Positions 1 to 8,463 are shown, numbered from the stretch's first letter. The stretch is 53,070 bases of DNA from JBFMDN01 sp040753915 (GCA_040753915.1 JBFMDN010000039.1:1-53070); one strand, 5' to 3'. Numbers and translations are program-made. The notes: generated by a model from the sequence alone, not told the origin.

Positions 1-3
1 CCC

Positions 4-72
4 GTCACCCCGGCGAAAGCCGGGGTCCATAACATATTGGAAGGACTGGATTCCGGCTTTCGCCGGAATGAC
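4..72. repeat. Pair of inverted hairpin repeat units
   Basis: Two GC-rich hairpins face each other: arms 8-14/19-25 with a GAAA loop and arms 51-57/62-68 with a TTTC loop. The outer bases (GTCA...TCCA and TGGA...TGAC) are also complementary, so 4-29 and 47-72 form one large imperfect inverted repeat. This looks like a dispersed extragenic palindrome; no coding potential is seen. Confidence 0.7.
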
Positions 73-110
73 GAACAATTGGCCGTTCCACTTCTAACTT
101 AACGCCTATG

Positions 111-237
111 CGCTTCGGGGGAGAGGGGATTCTTCAGGCTCCCTATCCCTCTGGGAGAGAATTGGGGTGGGGGAGCCTTTCCACGAATCGATGCTCAATC
201 GTGCTACGATGTTTGGTGTGTTCCGAGTCTTGAGACA
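111..237 (+). repeat. Repeat family R1, left-truncated copy 1
   Basis: This stretch matches the right two thirds of the copies at 6481-6669 and 37447-37633: the GGGGGAGAGGGGATT block, CCCTCTGGGAGAG, then GCTCAATCGTGCTACGATG and the right end TCTTGAGACA. The left terminus (TGTCTC and the block around CAGTCCGTGATAATCGTGG) is absent, so this copy is truncated or diverged. No open frame is conserved between copies. Confidence 0.65.
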
Positions 238-251
238 TTTTCGGAAACCCC

Positions 252-289
252 GCCCCTACATCCAGCGCTACGGTACTTCTGCCGCAAAG
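252..289 (+). repeat. 38-bp dispersed repeat, copy 1
   Basis: This 38-bp block, containing TACGGTACTTCT, is repeated with about five differences at 52724-52761 in the same orientation. It directly follows the R1 copy here and follows a GGGCGGG/CCCGCCC hairpin in the other copy. Function unknown. Confidence 0.55.
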
Positions 290-517
290 GTTACTACGCC
301 CCACCGCAGGCGTAGCAATTCCAGTTTTGATATTGACTCGGGCAAGCGTGTTAGCTGAGAATGTGCCAATCGTGAGTGTTCCATTGGGTTGTGCGGACCA
401 TAGACGCGTGTCATGTCTGCCGCCACATAGTGCTGTGGTGTCTTCGGCGCGGGGCCTCTCCGGATTTCGACACTGCGCGATGAGCGGGGGGAACATCCTT
501 TTGCAGGAGCAACAGCA
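290..517. other. Leader region of the PilZ gene
   Basis: No gene is seen between the repeats and the PilZ start. A TTGACT hexamer at 333-338 is followed at 17 nt only by a poor -10 (TGAGAA), so I do not call a promoter. The stretch presumably holds the PilZ gene promoter. Confidence 0.35.
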
Positions 518-1093
518 ATGTCCTCTAAGCGAGTGATTAGCGCGAAACAGGTTGCTGCGGATGTCCGATCAGGTCTGTCGGACGAAGAGCTGATGAAGAA
601 GTACACACTCACCCCGAAAGACCTGACTGTGGTCATGAATAAGCTTATGAATTCAGGCCTCATCGGCTTCGAGGATCTGCAGAGGCGGGAGGTCCCTTTC
701 GAGGAGGAAGAGACTTTTGTTCCACCTTCGGAATTCCGGAGATGGGAGCGCTACGAGGTTGAGTTCCCCTTGCGGGTGTACGAGAAGAGCAATCGGGCGG
801 TCCAAGGAACCGTGATGAACATCTCGGAACGGGGCATAGGAATACGGGGTATACGGGCTTCAGTAGGAGAGATGAAAACCTTGGTCCTTCGGGCGGACGA
901 GGTGTTCCAGATGGGCCCGATAGTGTGTGAAGCAGTCTGTCGGTGGATAGCTCCTTCTCGGGAAGATCGGCACTGCACGGGAGGGTATGAGGTCATCGAG
1001 TTTCTCGAAGGAAACCTGATGACGTTGCAGCATCTCATGAAAGCCCTTACGCTGGAGGAGCGAATCGCTTTGAAAGAGAGACACCAGACATAG
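518..1093 (+). CDS. PilZ-domain protein with N-terminal helical domain
   Basis: A 191-residue cytoplasmic protein. The C-terminal two thirds is a PilZ domain, the common bacterial c-di-GMP receptor fold: R74-x3-R78 is followed by N101-x-S103-x2-G106, matching the two PilZ ligand-binding signatures. Residues 5-50 form a short helical module (AAD-RSGLSDEELMKKY) of a kind I recall in front of many deltaproteobacterial proteins; its role is not known to me. The start is supported by GGAG at 506-509, 8 nt upstream. The last 47 bp overlap the convergent tilS gene on the other strand. Binding of c-di-GMP is inferred from motifs; the downstream target is unknown. Confidence 0.85.
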   Translation: MSSKRVISAKQVAADVRSGLSDEELMKKYTLTPKDLTVVMNKLMNSGLIGFEDLQRREVPFEEEETFVPPSEFRRWERYEVEFPLRVYEKSNRAVQGTVMNISERGIGIRGIRASVGEMKTLVLRADEVFQMGPIVCEAVCRWIAPSREDRHCTGGYEVIEFLEGNLMTLQHLMKALTLEERIALKERHQT

Positions 1094-2516
1094 AGCGGTT
1101 GTCGACCTCTCCAGGATCCACAATACGAACGGTCAATATCCGCTTGGTACGAGGAGTTACCGCCGCGAACGAGCTCTGACGGACTCGGGGTATCCAAAGA
1201 ATATGGTCGTCCTTGACGAGGAGAGGCAAGCGCCTTCGCAGCCTAAGGGGGACCTTGTGGTCTATGAGCACCTTCTTTAGCTTGCGAGTCCCGGAGAATC
1301 CCTGGGGGTGGAATCTGTCTCCGGGCCTGGGAGGGCGCAAGACGAGAGGGAAATCGGCTACATCCGCGTCAAAGCAGGAAATCGCCCACGCTGCAGCATT
1401 TTCGATGCCGGTCCCCTTGTCTTGCGTGACAAGGAACTCAAGAACCATACCAAGTGACTGAATCTGACAACGACCTTCTCCGGACACTTCGATGTGGAAG
1501 TCGGTCGCCGCGGCAGGGGCTCCTCTGAAGAGCCGGAGCCTGTCGTACTCCCTGGCAAGCACCATACCGCCGGGGAGGTCCATCTGCGCAGAAGGGTTGT
1601 CTCCATGTATGATGCGAAGGATTCCATCCACATGGGCCTTAGTCCATCTTTCGTCTGAGTCCGGAATACTGTAAAGAACCTCCAATAGGGCTTTCCCGGC
1701 AACGCGCGAGGGGGCCTTCTGAAAAACGGGAACATCGATCACTGTCTCACCGGGCGTACGGCTAATACCACGGTTCACAAGGTCAGAAATGAGCCCTTGA
1801 AGCGATCGCCTGTCATCTTCAATGAGATCCAGTGTCCGAAGAAGCGGTTTCCTGAACCCGGGAAATCGTGTACCTATCAAGGGAATTACGGCATTTCTCA
1901 TGAAATTGCGATCAGTGTCGGTCAGCAGGTTTGTTGTGTCGACGCGGTAGGATATGCCCTCTTTCTCGAGAAATGCCAGAATTTCCTCGCGAAAACACCG
2001 TATGAGCGGACGAACAATATTCCCGCGAACAGGGGCTATTCCTGTCAAGCCCGTGGTGCCTGCTCCGGTAAGGAGCCGCAGAAAGAACGTTTCGATAGCA
2101 TCATCCGCATGGTGGGCGGTCGCGATACGGTTGGCACCTCTGGAAGCCACTATTTCCTGAAAAAACTCGTATCTCACGCGGCGCCCTGCTTCTTCAAGCC
2201 CCCTCCGCCGTAAAGAAGCGGTGCTGTGCACATCGGCTTCCGTGGTGACAACCTCCAGGCCCAGATCCTCAGACACGTTCTCTACAAAAAGAGCGTCTTG
2301 TGCGGATTCAGGCCTGAGCTTATGATCCACATGGGCCACAATGATGGAGAAACGCAGATCGGTGCTCAGGAGATAGAGAATTCTCAGAAGCGCGACAGAA
2401 TCCGGACCGCCTGAAACCGCAGTCACAACGGTGTCTCCTGGAGAGATCATACCGTGATCCACTATGGTACGCCTGACCACCGGCACGATGTCCCGGATGC
2501 CTGAACACCGATTCAT
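1047..2516 (-). CDS. tilS: tRNA(Ile)-lysidine synthase
   Basis: This ATP-dependent enzyme converts C34 of the CAU-anticodon tRNA-Ile to lysidine so that it reads AUA; it is essential in most bacteria. The PP-loop SGGPDS is at residues 35-40, after a short N-terminal helix. Next come the HADDAIETFFLRL motif typical of the N-type ATPase core and the C-terminal TilS domain, recognisable around RPPRPGDRFHPQG. At 489 residues it is full length. GGAG lies about 9 nt before the ATG. It is the last gene of a leftward run (dCMP deaminase, unknown protein, tilS) and its 3' end overlaps the PilZ gene by 47 bp in convergent orientation. Confidence 0.95.
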   Translation of the reverse strand: MNRCSGIRDIVPVVRRTIVDHGMISPGDTVVTAVSGGPDSVALLRILYLLSTDLRFSIIVAHVDHKLRPESAQDALFVENVSEDLGLEVVTTEADVHSTASLRRRGLEEAGRRVRYEFFQEIVASRGANRIATAHHADDAIETFFLRLLTGAGTTGLTGIAPVRGNIVRPLIRCFREEILAFLEKEGISYRVDTTNLLTDTDRNFMRNAVIPLIGTRFPGFRKPLLRTLDLIEDDRRSLQGLISDLVNRGISRTPGETVIDVPVFQKAPSRVAGKALLEVLYSIPDSDERWTKAHVDGILRIIHGDNPSAQMDLPGGMVLAREYDRLRLFRGAPAAATDFHIEVSGEGRCQIQSLGMVLEFLVTQDKGTGIENAAAWAISCFDADVADFPLVLRPPRPGDRFHPQGFSGTRKLKKVLIDHKVPLRLRRRLPLLVKDDHILWIPRVRQSSFAAVTPRTKRILTVRIVDPGEVDNRSMSGVSLSKRFAPPA

Positions 2517-2562
2517 TTACGGATCTCCATGAGCCGGCAGAACCTCTGCATGTGGGGGAAGC

Positions 2563-3171
2563 TCATTGTGCTTTGAAGAATTCTCTCGGCCCCCCTACAT
2601 TCATAAATGCAGAATTAAAATTCCGGTACAGCGCATGATAATTGGATATCCGGTGCCATTTCTTGAGGTACCCTGGCGGAAGATCATCACGCTCTTCAAG
2701 GCTGTTCCAGGAACCGGGTACGGGAAACGCATAATAGGGTAGATGCTTTGGTACCCCACGAATGAAGACTACCTGGGGAACGACCCATTCTCGTAAGGCC
2801 ATGTAAATCCTGTGCATCCCATCGTTGACAATGAGATGAACAGAGCCGTCCCGTTCTATGGATTCCTCAACAATCGGGGGCAACACGTCCACAGGCTCCG
2901 GATAATCCTCCAATCGAAGGCGAACAAATCCGTTGAGAGCGAAGAGATCGACACCATGCTTCTCGAGGGCCCATTTGAGCTCTCGTACCTTCTTGAGCTC
3001 TCTCCGAAGAATGTAGTTCTGGGGAGGACAGAGATTATGCACTGCAATCCGCTCAATGGAGATGAAGGCGTTGGTGTAAACCTTCACGTCGGGGGCTTCG
3101 AGCATGGTCACGTTTCGGAGGTTCGCGATGAGCCGATCTTCAGGGAAGTGCTCCACTGCTACGATGTTCAT
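2563..3171 (-). CDS. Unknown protein with ParB-like DGMHR motif
   Basis: A 202-residue soluble protein that I do not recognise with confidence. Near the middle, VNDGMHRIYMAL resembles the DGxHR-x-A motif of ParB/sulfiredoxin-fold domains, but no other ParB block is clear and no HTH follows. The C-terminal third is rich in aromatic residues (Trp, Tyr, Phe). The frame runs upstream to a TTG at 3216 that overlaps the dCMP deaminase stop. I prefer the ATG at 3171 because GGAG lies 7 nt before it and the coding similarity to ParB-like proteins does not need the extension. It sits 41 nt after the deaminase gene and 46 nt before tilS, so it is probably cotranscribed with both. Confidence 0.6.
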   Translation of the reverse strand: MNIVAVEHFPEDRLIANLRNVTMLEAPDVKVYTNAFISIERIAVHNLCPPQNYILRRELKKVRELKWALEKHGVDLFALNGFVRLRLEDYPEPVDVLPPIVEESIERDGSVHLIVNDGMHRIYMALREWVVPQVVFIRGVPKHLPYYAFPVPGSWNSLEERDDLPPGYLKKWHRISNYHALYRNFNSAFMNVGGPREFFKAQ

Positions 3172-3212
3172 TGAGCTTCTCCAAACAGGTTCAATAACGC
3201 GGAAATCCGCGC

Positions 3213-3830
3213 TCAAGAATGATGCTCCGGCGCGGCAATCTGTTTGAGGTATTCCAGATCGAGCTCGGCCGATTCTTCGGGACCCGTGGCCGCAAGCCGC
3301 CGGCTCGACACGCCCTGAAGCACGTCTACGACCATGGCCAGAGCTTCAGGAGAGACTGTCACCCGCCGGAATACCGCAATACCCTCGTGCGATTCCATGA
3401 TCTTGCGCCAAAACAAATCAAAATCCTTATTTCGAGAGTCGTACGGTTGCTCGTAGTAGATCTCCCGTATACCGGCTTGCACCAGTTGCTTGAAGCACCA
3501 ATTACACGGCTCCAGAGTGCAATAAAGGCTGGCTCCGTCCACTGCTATGCCGAAACGGGCCGCCTGATCCAGCGCGTTCACCTCTGCGTGGCTGGACAGG
3601 CAGTAATTGTACTTTTCCGCATCGTGAGCACCTATGGAGCGTCGCAGACAGAAATCCGGTCCGCGGTCGATACAATGCGGGGCACCGTGAACCGCGCCGT
3701 TGTACCCGGTAGCAAGGATTCGGTTATTCTTGGTTATCACCGCTCCGATCTTGCGGGAATTACAGGTGGATCGAACACTGACCAATTTAGCCAGTAACAT
3801 GAAATATTCGTGCCAGGACGGTCGAATCAT
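3213..3830 (-). CDS. Deoxycytidylate (dCMP) deaminase family protein
   Basis: A zinc-dependent deaminase of 205 residues that probably converts dCMP to dUMP for thymidylate synthesis. The zinc site is plain: H81-A-E83 supplies a ligand and the catalytic Glu, and P108-C109-x2-C112 supplies the two Cys. Extra Cys/His residues before HAE (CIDRGPDFC, Cys77) fit the ComEB/dCMP group rather than cytidine deaminases. AGAGGA lies 8 nt before the ATG. It leads the leftward cluster with the unknown protein and tilS. The C-terminal 50 residues after the core are not conserved in any way I recognise. Substrate choice (dCMP versus a modified nucleotide) is inferred from the family. Confidence 0.85.
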   Translation of the reverse strand: MIRPSWHEYFMLLAKLVSVRSTCNSRKIGAVITKNNRILATGYNGAVHGAPHCIDRGPDFCLRRSIGAHDAEKYNYCLSSHAEVNALDQAARFGIAVDGASLYCTLEPCNWCFKQLVQAGIREIYYEQPYDSRNKDFDLFWRKIMESHEGIAVFRRVTVSPEALAMVVDVLQGVSSRRLAATGPEESAELDLEYLKQIAAPEHHS

Positions 3831-4012
3831 CTTATCAATCCTCTAAGGAAAATGAGACCGTTTACATTTCACACGTTCATGCGAGGTCCCGTGCCCGATG
3901 GGGGAGAAAAAAAATGCATGAATGCGCTCGGATCTCGGCACCTGTGTGAAAGGCAAGGTCGCAGAGCACAAAACCCGCGTGACCAGTGTACTACTTCGAA
4001 GACCTATGGCCT

Positions 4013-5101
4013 TCACCCGGTCCCCCTGTTGACAAGAGGCTGGACCAGGCGGCGAATTGTTCCGGATTCCACGGCTTCCAGAAATTCCTCGCCCAGAATA
4101 TCGCTCGTTTCGGAGACCTCATCCCACCTACGGATACGCTCGGTAGGATTATCTACGTACGTGGTGAAATCGCTTCGGTCAGGGAGGCGTTTTCCGGGGA
4201 GAAGATCCAGAAAGGCCCGCGTGGGAAACACTTGCAAAACCGTGTCCAGGCTTCCTCTCGGAGGCCTCCTCCACGTGAGGCCTTTGTCGAGCCATCCCGG
4301 GACGATCCGTTCCTGGTAATGGAAAAACAGCGTTACGGTACCCTCAGGGGGCGAGTAGTCCTCGTTGAGCTGATAGTCGATCAAACCCCCGTCCCTGTAG
4401 ACGCCATTCGGAGCCCCGTCAGGATCTCGAACTCCGGAAATAATATAGGGGAGTGAGCCAGTAGCGAGGGCCGCGGCACGAATGTTTGCTTCAGTGAGCC
4501 TGACGCACGTGCCACGGTACGAATTCCGGACGAATCCGGGCGGAGTGGTCCCGGTGTAGAAGACCACACGCTCGTAGAAGAGATCCAGGCTCCGGGAAGT
4601 GAGAGCATTTAGGGCCGCTGCAGCCAGAATTGCGGCCCCCTGAGCAAAGCGGTTCTCCGAGGCTGCAGGTCCCTTGCTCCGTACCACATGAAGCGCGAGA
4701 TCGAAGGAGGGATGGTCGAGGATGTGAGGAATGTCGGATTCCGTCAGGAAATCGGCTACATTGCGCCGAAGCGCGCTGGAGATGGTCTCTGGCGTGTCCT
4801 GCCGTGTAAACACATTGCGAGAATAAGAAACGCGAAGCCGCTCGTGAGATGACAGAGGGTCTGGACACGCCATGGTAAGGCAACGCCACGCGCCCGCCGA
4901 TGATCCGGCAAGAAGTACCTTGCCGGAACGGTGGGAAAGAAACCCGCTCCGGATGAGAGCTCGATCGAAGCCCACAGACACGAACCACTTGGGACCTCCT
5001 GCGGGAGCTGCGAATACTGTCACCTGCTCCCTGGGGAGGCCTTCTTCACGTATGAGGTCGATGACTGCCGGCCCTGCTTTGTAGGCGAGATACTCGGTCA
5101 T
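4013..5101 (-). CDS. Patatin-like phospholipase family protein
   Basis: A 362-residue predicted serine acyl hydrolase. The nucleophile elbow GSSAG is at residues 66-70 (Ser68) and the catalytic Asp is in a later YRDGGLIDY block, giving the Ser-Asp dyad of the patatin family. The Gly-rich AAPAGGPKW near residue 35 may act as the oxyanion loop. No signal peptide is seen, so it is probably cytoplasmic or membrane-peripheral. The open frame extends upstream to 5644, but that part crosses the hairpin-rich non-coding region and has no protein-like character. The ATG at 5101 begins the conserved fold, although no good ribosome site is visible. It is codirectional with the dCMP deaminase cluster, 182 nt upstream. 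Confidence 0.75.
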   Translation of the reverse strand: MTEYLAYKAGPAVIDLIREEGLPREQVTVFAAPAGGPKWFVSVGFDRALIRSGFLSHRSGKVLLAGSSAGAWRCLTMACPDPLSSHERLRVSYSRNVFTRQDTPETISSALRRNVADFLTESDIPHILDHPSFDLALHVVRSKGPAASENRFAQGAAILAAAALNALTSRSLDLFYERVVFYTGTTPPGFVRNSYRGTCVRLTEANIRAAALATGSLPYIISGVRDPDGAPNGVYRDGGLIDYQLNEDYSPPEGTVTLFFHYQERIVPGWLDKGLTWRRPPRGSLDTVLQVFPTRAFLDLLPGKRLPDRSDFTTYVDNPTERIRRWDEVSETSDILGEEFLEAVESGTIRRLVQPLVNRGTG

Positions 5102-5268
5102 GATCAGGAAAAATATCACGGTGGGGAGTGGAAGCCAAGAGGCGCGGGGTGATTGGTTTTCGGCACGGGAAGTGCGGGTAGTGAACGGGCTGGATGGGGG
5201 TCTGGGTTTTTGAATAAAGGCACTTCGAAGAAAAAGTAAAAACATCTTAAATTGAGAGCATTTTTCGC

Positions 5269-5297
5269 TTGACAAAAACCTCAAGTGGAGGTTTAAG
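5269..5297 (+). promoter_or_regulatory. Candidate sigma-70 promoter with palindrome
   Basis: TTGACA (5269-5274) is followed after 17 nt by TTTAAG (5292-5297), a perfect -35 with a four-of-six -10. A 7-bp perfect inverted repeat (AAACCTC 5276-5282, GAGGTTT 5288-5294) fills the spacer, as an operator would. It points into the hairpin chain that follows and toward the secreted-protein gene at 5779. Confidence 0.45.
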
Positions 5298-5330
5298 TGA
5301 CTCCCGTGGGTCGATACTGGGAGGAAGGGT

Positions 5331-5618
5331 ATGATGAGAAGTATCCACATCATAACCTCAATCGAGGTGTCTCCCGGACACTGGGAGTCCGGGAAATAGC
5401 ACGGCATACCATCAGCTCGTGAGCCGGTTTGCCCAATTCTATCCTCCTTTTCGGCACTACTGTCCTGTGATGACGACATAACGCGGTTAATGCCGCGTGG
5501 CCATACGTTTTTGAATGGCGCCGATACTGAATGTCCAAGAAGGGCTTTCGAACCCCCTTGATTGAATGTCCTACCTTCAGGTGGCTGGTTTCCGAAGCTC
5601 CCTCCGTCGGCGCCATTC
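5331..5618 (+). ncRNA. Chain of stem-loops, possible structured RNA
   Basis: Five hairpins occur in 290 bp with no credible gene. Stems are 5331-5336/5348-5353 (ATGATG), 5355-5359/5364-5368, 5372-5379/5387-5394 (perfect 8 bp), 5481-5486/5493-5498, and a long closing stem 5513-5524/5607-5618 (perfect 12 bp). The last encloses an 82-nt domain with its own AAGGG/CCCTT hairpin and a repeated TGAATGTCC. A promoter-like sequence lies just upstream. It could be a long structured 5' leader of the gene at 5779 or a separate RNA. I cannot match it to a known RNA family. Confidence 0.4.
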
Positions 5619-5778
5619 CTCTTTTCGAAGTGGGATTTCGGCAAAGGTGATGAACGGATAGGATAACTACGGTGTATGGGAACTCAAGAGCACGTGGACT
5701 GACCCAGGAAAGCTGAAGTAAGAGAAGGCAAAGATATCGTAGTTTGAGAAGCACTGAAGAAAATGGAGGAATATGAAC

Positions 5779-6258
5779 ATGCTCTGGAAGTGTATCGTAG
5801 GTCTCGTGGTTGTTGTGTTCGGGGTGACAGGGATCTGCGTCGCGGGCACGGATGATCGGGAAATCGGTCAAGCAGCCTCTGATAGCTCGAAAGCGGTGAG
5901 TCAGGGGAAGAGCTCCGAGGTAGTTGGGAGCACTGCGGTTGGTCCGCGGCGAAATGCGGTGCCGCCGTCCGAGCCTGTGCAGGCAAAGACGGACGCGTTG
6001 GGAGGCAAAGCGTCCGACGTAGGCACGACGCTCGAGAGACCTAAAGCGAGCGCGGTGTCCCGTCCAGGTTTGAGCAGGTCCACCACGAATGCGGACGGCT
6101 CTCGGTCGGCGAGTGGCTCCAAGAAAGTCACAGGTCTCAAGGCGCCTGGCATGACGCAAAGTGCAAAATCGAGCGGCCTCAAGGCTAAGGCTCTGTCGGC
6201 ACGAAAGTCCAATGCATCACAGAAGCCCCGAGGAACGGGACAGGGAGCGAAAAATTAG
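5779..6258 (+). CDS. Small secreted low-complexity protein
   Basis: A 159-residue protein with a clear signal peptide (MLWKC, a Val/Gly hydrophobic core, cleavage near CVAG). The mature chain is almost entirely Ser, Lys, Ala, Gly, Thr and Pro, is basic, and has no globular pattern. It is probably periplasmic or exported and disordered. Two ATGs are in frame: the first (5773) is only 2 nt from GGAGGA (5765-5770), while the second (5779) has a normal spacing of about 8 nt, so I choose the second. It stands alone on the plus strand, downstream of the hairpin chain. Function unknown. Confidence 0.6.
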   Translation: MLWKCIVGLVVVVFGVTGICVAGTDDREIGQAASDSSKAVSQGKSSEVVGSTAVGPRRNAVPPSEPVQAKTDALGGKASDVGTTLERPKASAVSRPGLSRSTTNADGSRSASGSKKVTGLKAPGMTQSAKSSGLKAKALSARKSNASQKPRGTGQGAKN

Positions 6259-6343
6259 CCGCGGGGACAGATGTGTTGCGTAGAGCGAGCATCAAAGGAT
6301 TTGACCGAATCCTCGGTCAGAACCCCCGGAGAATAGCCAGTAG

Positions 6344-6362
6344 AACGGGCGGCTTGCCCGTT
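6344..6362. repeat. REP-like hairpin AACGGGC/GCCCGTT
   Basis: A 7-bp perfect inverted repeat with a 5-nt loop, preceded by GTAG. The same unit occurs at 27098-27116. Its right arm forms the left target duplication of the adjoining MITE. Confidence 0.65.
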
Positions 6363-6363
6363 G

Positions 6364-6454
6364 GTAAGCATTCACTTATGCGCGGCGGACAGAACAAAAT
6401 CGCCAATATTTCTGGTAATCGATCCTCTCCTCCCGCTCAAGAGTGAATGCTTAC
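6364..6454. mobile_element. 91-bp MITE with 13-bp TIRs and 8-bp TSD
   Basis: Perfect 13-bp terminal inverted repeats (GTAAGCATTCACT at 6364-6376, its complement at 6442-6454) enclose 65 bp of non-coding DNA. The element is flanked by an exact 8-bp direct repeat GCCCGTTG (6356-6363 and 6455-6462), the signature of transposition. It entered the edge of a REP-like hairpin. No transposase is encoded, so it was moved in trans by an element that makes 8-bp duplications. Confidence 0.8.
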
Positions 6455-6480
6455 GCCCGTTGGGTTGGGTGGAACGAACG

Positions 6481-6669
6481 TGTCTCAAGAGACTGCAGTC
6501 CGTGATAATCGTGGCACAACCCCAGACCCTGACCCACTTCCCCGCTTCGGGGGAGAGGGGATTGCTTCGGCATTCTCTCCCTCTGGGAGAGGGTTGGCGT
6601 GAGGGTGCCTTTCCACGCACCGACGCTCAATCGTGCTACGATGTTTGGTGTGTCCCGAGTTTTGAGACA
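6481..6669 (+). repeat. Repeat family R1, complete copy 2
   Basis: A 189-bp unit bounded by TGTCTCAA and TTGAGACA (8-bp inverted termini). It shares most of its length with 37447-37633 on the other strand and its right part with 111-237. Internal GGGGGAGAGGGG and CCCTCTGGGAGAGGG blocks can pair into hairpins. No coding potential; it resembles a non-autonomous mobile repeat. No target duplication could be identified. Confidence 0.7.
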
Positions 6670-6849
6670 GTTTCATAAACCCCGCCCCTACCGCAAGGTC
6701 CCTGTAACGCCGGCGTCTCGCTGGTACTATTGCCTCCAACGTGTCATGAAGAAAGAATGGGTTTGAAGAGCCGATCTCGCGTCCAAACGCGTTCCAGACC
6801 CCATCTGCGAAATTCCGCGGATTCTTGTCTTCTACCGACAAGACATCCT

Positions 6850-8463
6850 TCAAAGCTGCTCCCTGATCTCGCGACCCTGCGATTCCAGCCACCGGACCAT
6901 GCTGTGATGAAGTGACTGGTAGGGCTGAAATCTTCGTGCAAGCCTTCCGGAGGTTACCAGCAATCGCGATGGCACGTGCTGGAGAAGACTTTTGCGACAC
7001 CTCTTCAGAATGCTCTTATACCGAATCCACTCCAGATGGTCCTCAAGCATGCGTCTATGTTTCCTGTTTCGTTGCTCCACCTCCGCGAAATCGAGGCCCG
7101 GCTCACGATAGATGTACTGTTCTCGCTCAAAAGGACCTGTGTTGACGCGTCGGATGTCGGCAAGGCCATATCGTTCCGGGTGCTCGTACATAAGCGAGTG
7201 GGCTTCAAGAAGAAATCGCTGAGGCAGGAATTCCACGAAGTCTGAATCGATGTATCGCTCAATGAGGCCCATAAGCCCCAGTACGTCTTCGGTGCTTTCC
7301 CGGGGAGTGTTGTAAATGAGATGGATGTAATTCTTGATTCCTAATCGAATGGATTCATCAATGAGCTCATACAGACTCTTCAAGGTAAAGCGTTTTCCCA
7401 GAAGCCGTATCGTAGGCTCGTACGCGGACTCTACTCCCCAGAACAGGCTGAAGCATCCCGCCCTCTTCACCTGCTCCAGGAGCTGCGGAGAAAAGCCATT
7501 TACTTTCGCGTACGAGTACCATTTGATGGCCGGGGCCTCAGCAGAAAGCCGAGTGCAGATCTCGTGCAAGCGTCGGGGATGGCCGTTTATGGATGCGTCC
7601 GCGAGCTGAAAGTTTACTGTCCCGTACGTGTCCGCCAGCTCGGCAATTTCTCGCACCACTTTGTCCCCGGATTTTATGTCGTACCTGTCTACGAGCCGAC
7701 CCGTACAAAAGCTGCACCGAGAGGGGCAGCCTTTTGAAATCCGGTAGGGGAGGAAAAAAGTCTCGTAACCTGACACAGGATGGTCATACCGGTAATCCGA
7801 TAGCGAGAGTCCCCCGAAATCCGGCGGGCGTTCGTCCTCGGCCCTAAATTGGGATCTTGGTTTTTCGTGAATCTTGCCTCCGTCCACATAGACGATCCCG
7901 GGAATGTGCTCCTTTTTCACGCCGTCTTTTTCCTGGATCATACGGTGGAGCATCAGGAGAGGTATTTCCCCACTGCCTCGAATCCAGTAATCCGCGACGC
8001 CGTACGGTACGAAGGCATCTGCCGGTTTGATCGTGATAAACGGTCCTCCAAAGACGATCATAGCCTCAGGGTTTACAGTCCGAATGTATCGCCCCAACAG
8101 AAGAGCCGCCCAGAATTGATGGTACGCGACAACGGAAAAAGCGTATATCCGTGCATCTGGCGGCAATCGATCCCCATACTTTCGGGCAAAGCGCCCCAGC
8201 GCTCCTGTGTCTTCGGCTCCACTCAAGAAAGAAAAGAATTGCTCTTGGGAAAAGCTCCTTTCCGGATTGTGGTAGTCGGGGTCTTCCTGGGAGGAGAAAA
8301 GATACTCCATAAGGAAATCGTATTGGACCACCGGCACACCGTGCTCCCTGAGGAAAGCGTTCACAACCGCCATACCGTACGGCATGAACTTCGTCTTCAG
8401 GTACCGCTTGCTAACCGCGGGAGGGTGGATCAGAATGAGAGGAAAGTCTTTGGAACAACTCAT
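6850..8463 (-). CDS. B12-binding-type radical SAM protein
   Basis: A 537-residue protein. The N-terminal part (about 1-200) has the HPPA opening, a PYGMAVVNAFLREHG helix and an FGGPF turn of the Rossmann-like cobalamin-binding domain, but no clear DxHxxG, so base-off B12 binding is uncertain. The radical SAM cluster motif is C246-x3-C250-x2-C253 (CPSRCSFC), followed by the barrel and a GVESAYE segment common in this class. The C-terminal 120 residues are basic and helical. The substrate cannot be told; relatives methylate or rearrange lipids, antibiotics and RNA. It lies 91 nt downstream of the permease gene on the same strand and may be cotranscribed with it. Confidence 0.85.
   Translation of the reverse strand: MSCSKDFPLILIHPPAVSKRYLKTKFMPYGMAVVNAFLREHGVPVVQYDFLMEYLFSSQEDPDYHNPERSFSQEQFFSFLSGAEDTGALGRFARKYGDRLPPDARIYAFSVVAYHQFWAALLLGRYIRTVNPEAMIVFGGPFITIKPADAFVPYGVADYWIRGSGEIPLLMLHRMIQEKDGVKKEHIPGIVYVDGGKIHEKPRSQFRAEDERPPDFGGLSLSDYRYDHPVSGYETFFLPYRISKGCPSRCSFCTGRLVDRYDIKSGDKVVREIAELADTYGTVNFQLADASINGHPRRLHEICTRLSAEAPAIKWYSYAKVNGFSPQLLEQVKRAGCFSLFWGVESAYEPTIRLLGKRFTLKSLYELIDESIRLGIKNYIHLIYNTPRESTEDVLGLMGLIERYIDSDFVEFLPQRFLLEAHSLMYEHPERYGLADIRRVNTGPFEREQYIYREPGLDFAEVEQRNRKHRRMLEDHLEWIRYKSILKRCRKSLLQHVPSRLLVTSGRLARRFQPYQSLHHSMVRWLESQGREIREQL

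Noticed and set aside
5350..6159. 269-codon minus-strand open frame across the hairpin region and secreted-protein gene
   Set aside because: Arg/His-rich, no motif, no ribosome site; it is the mirror of the hairpin region and the Ser/Lys-rich gene.
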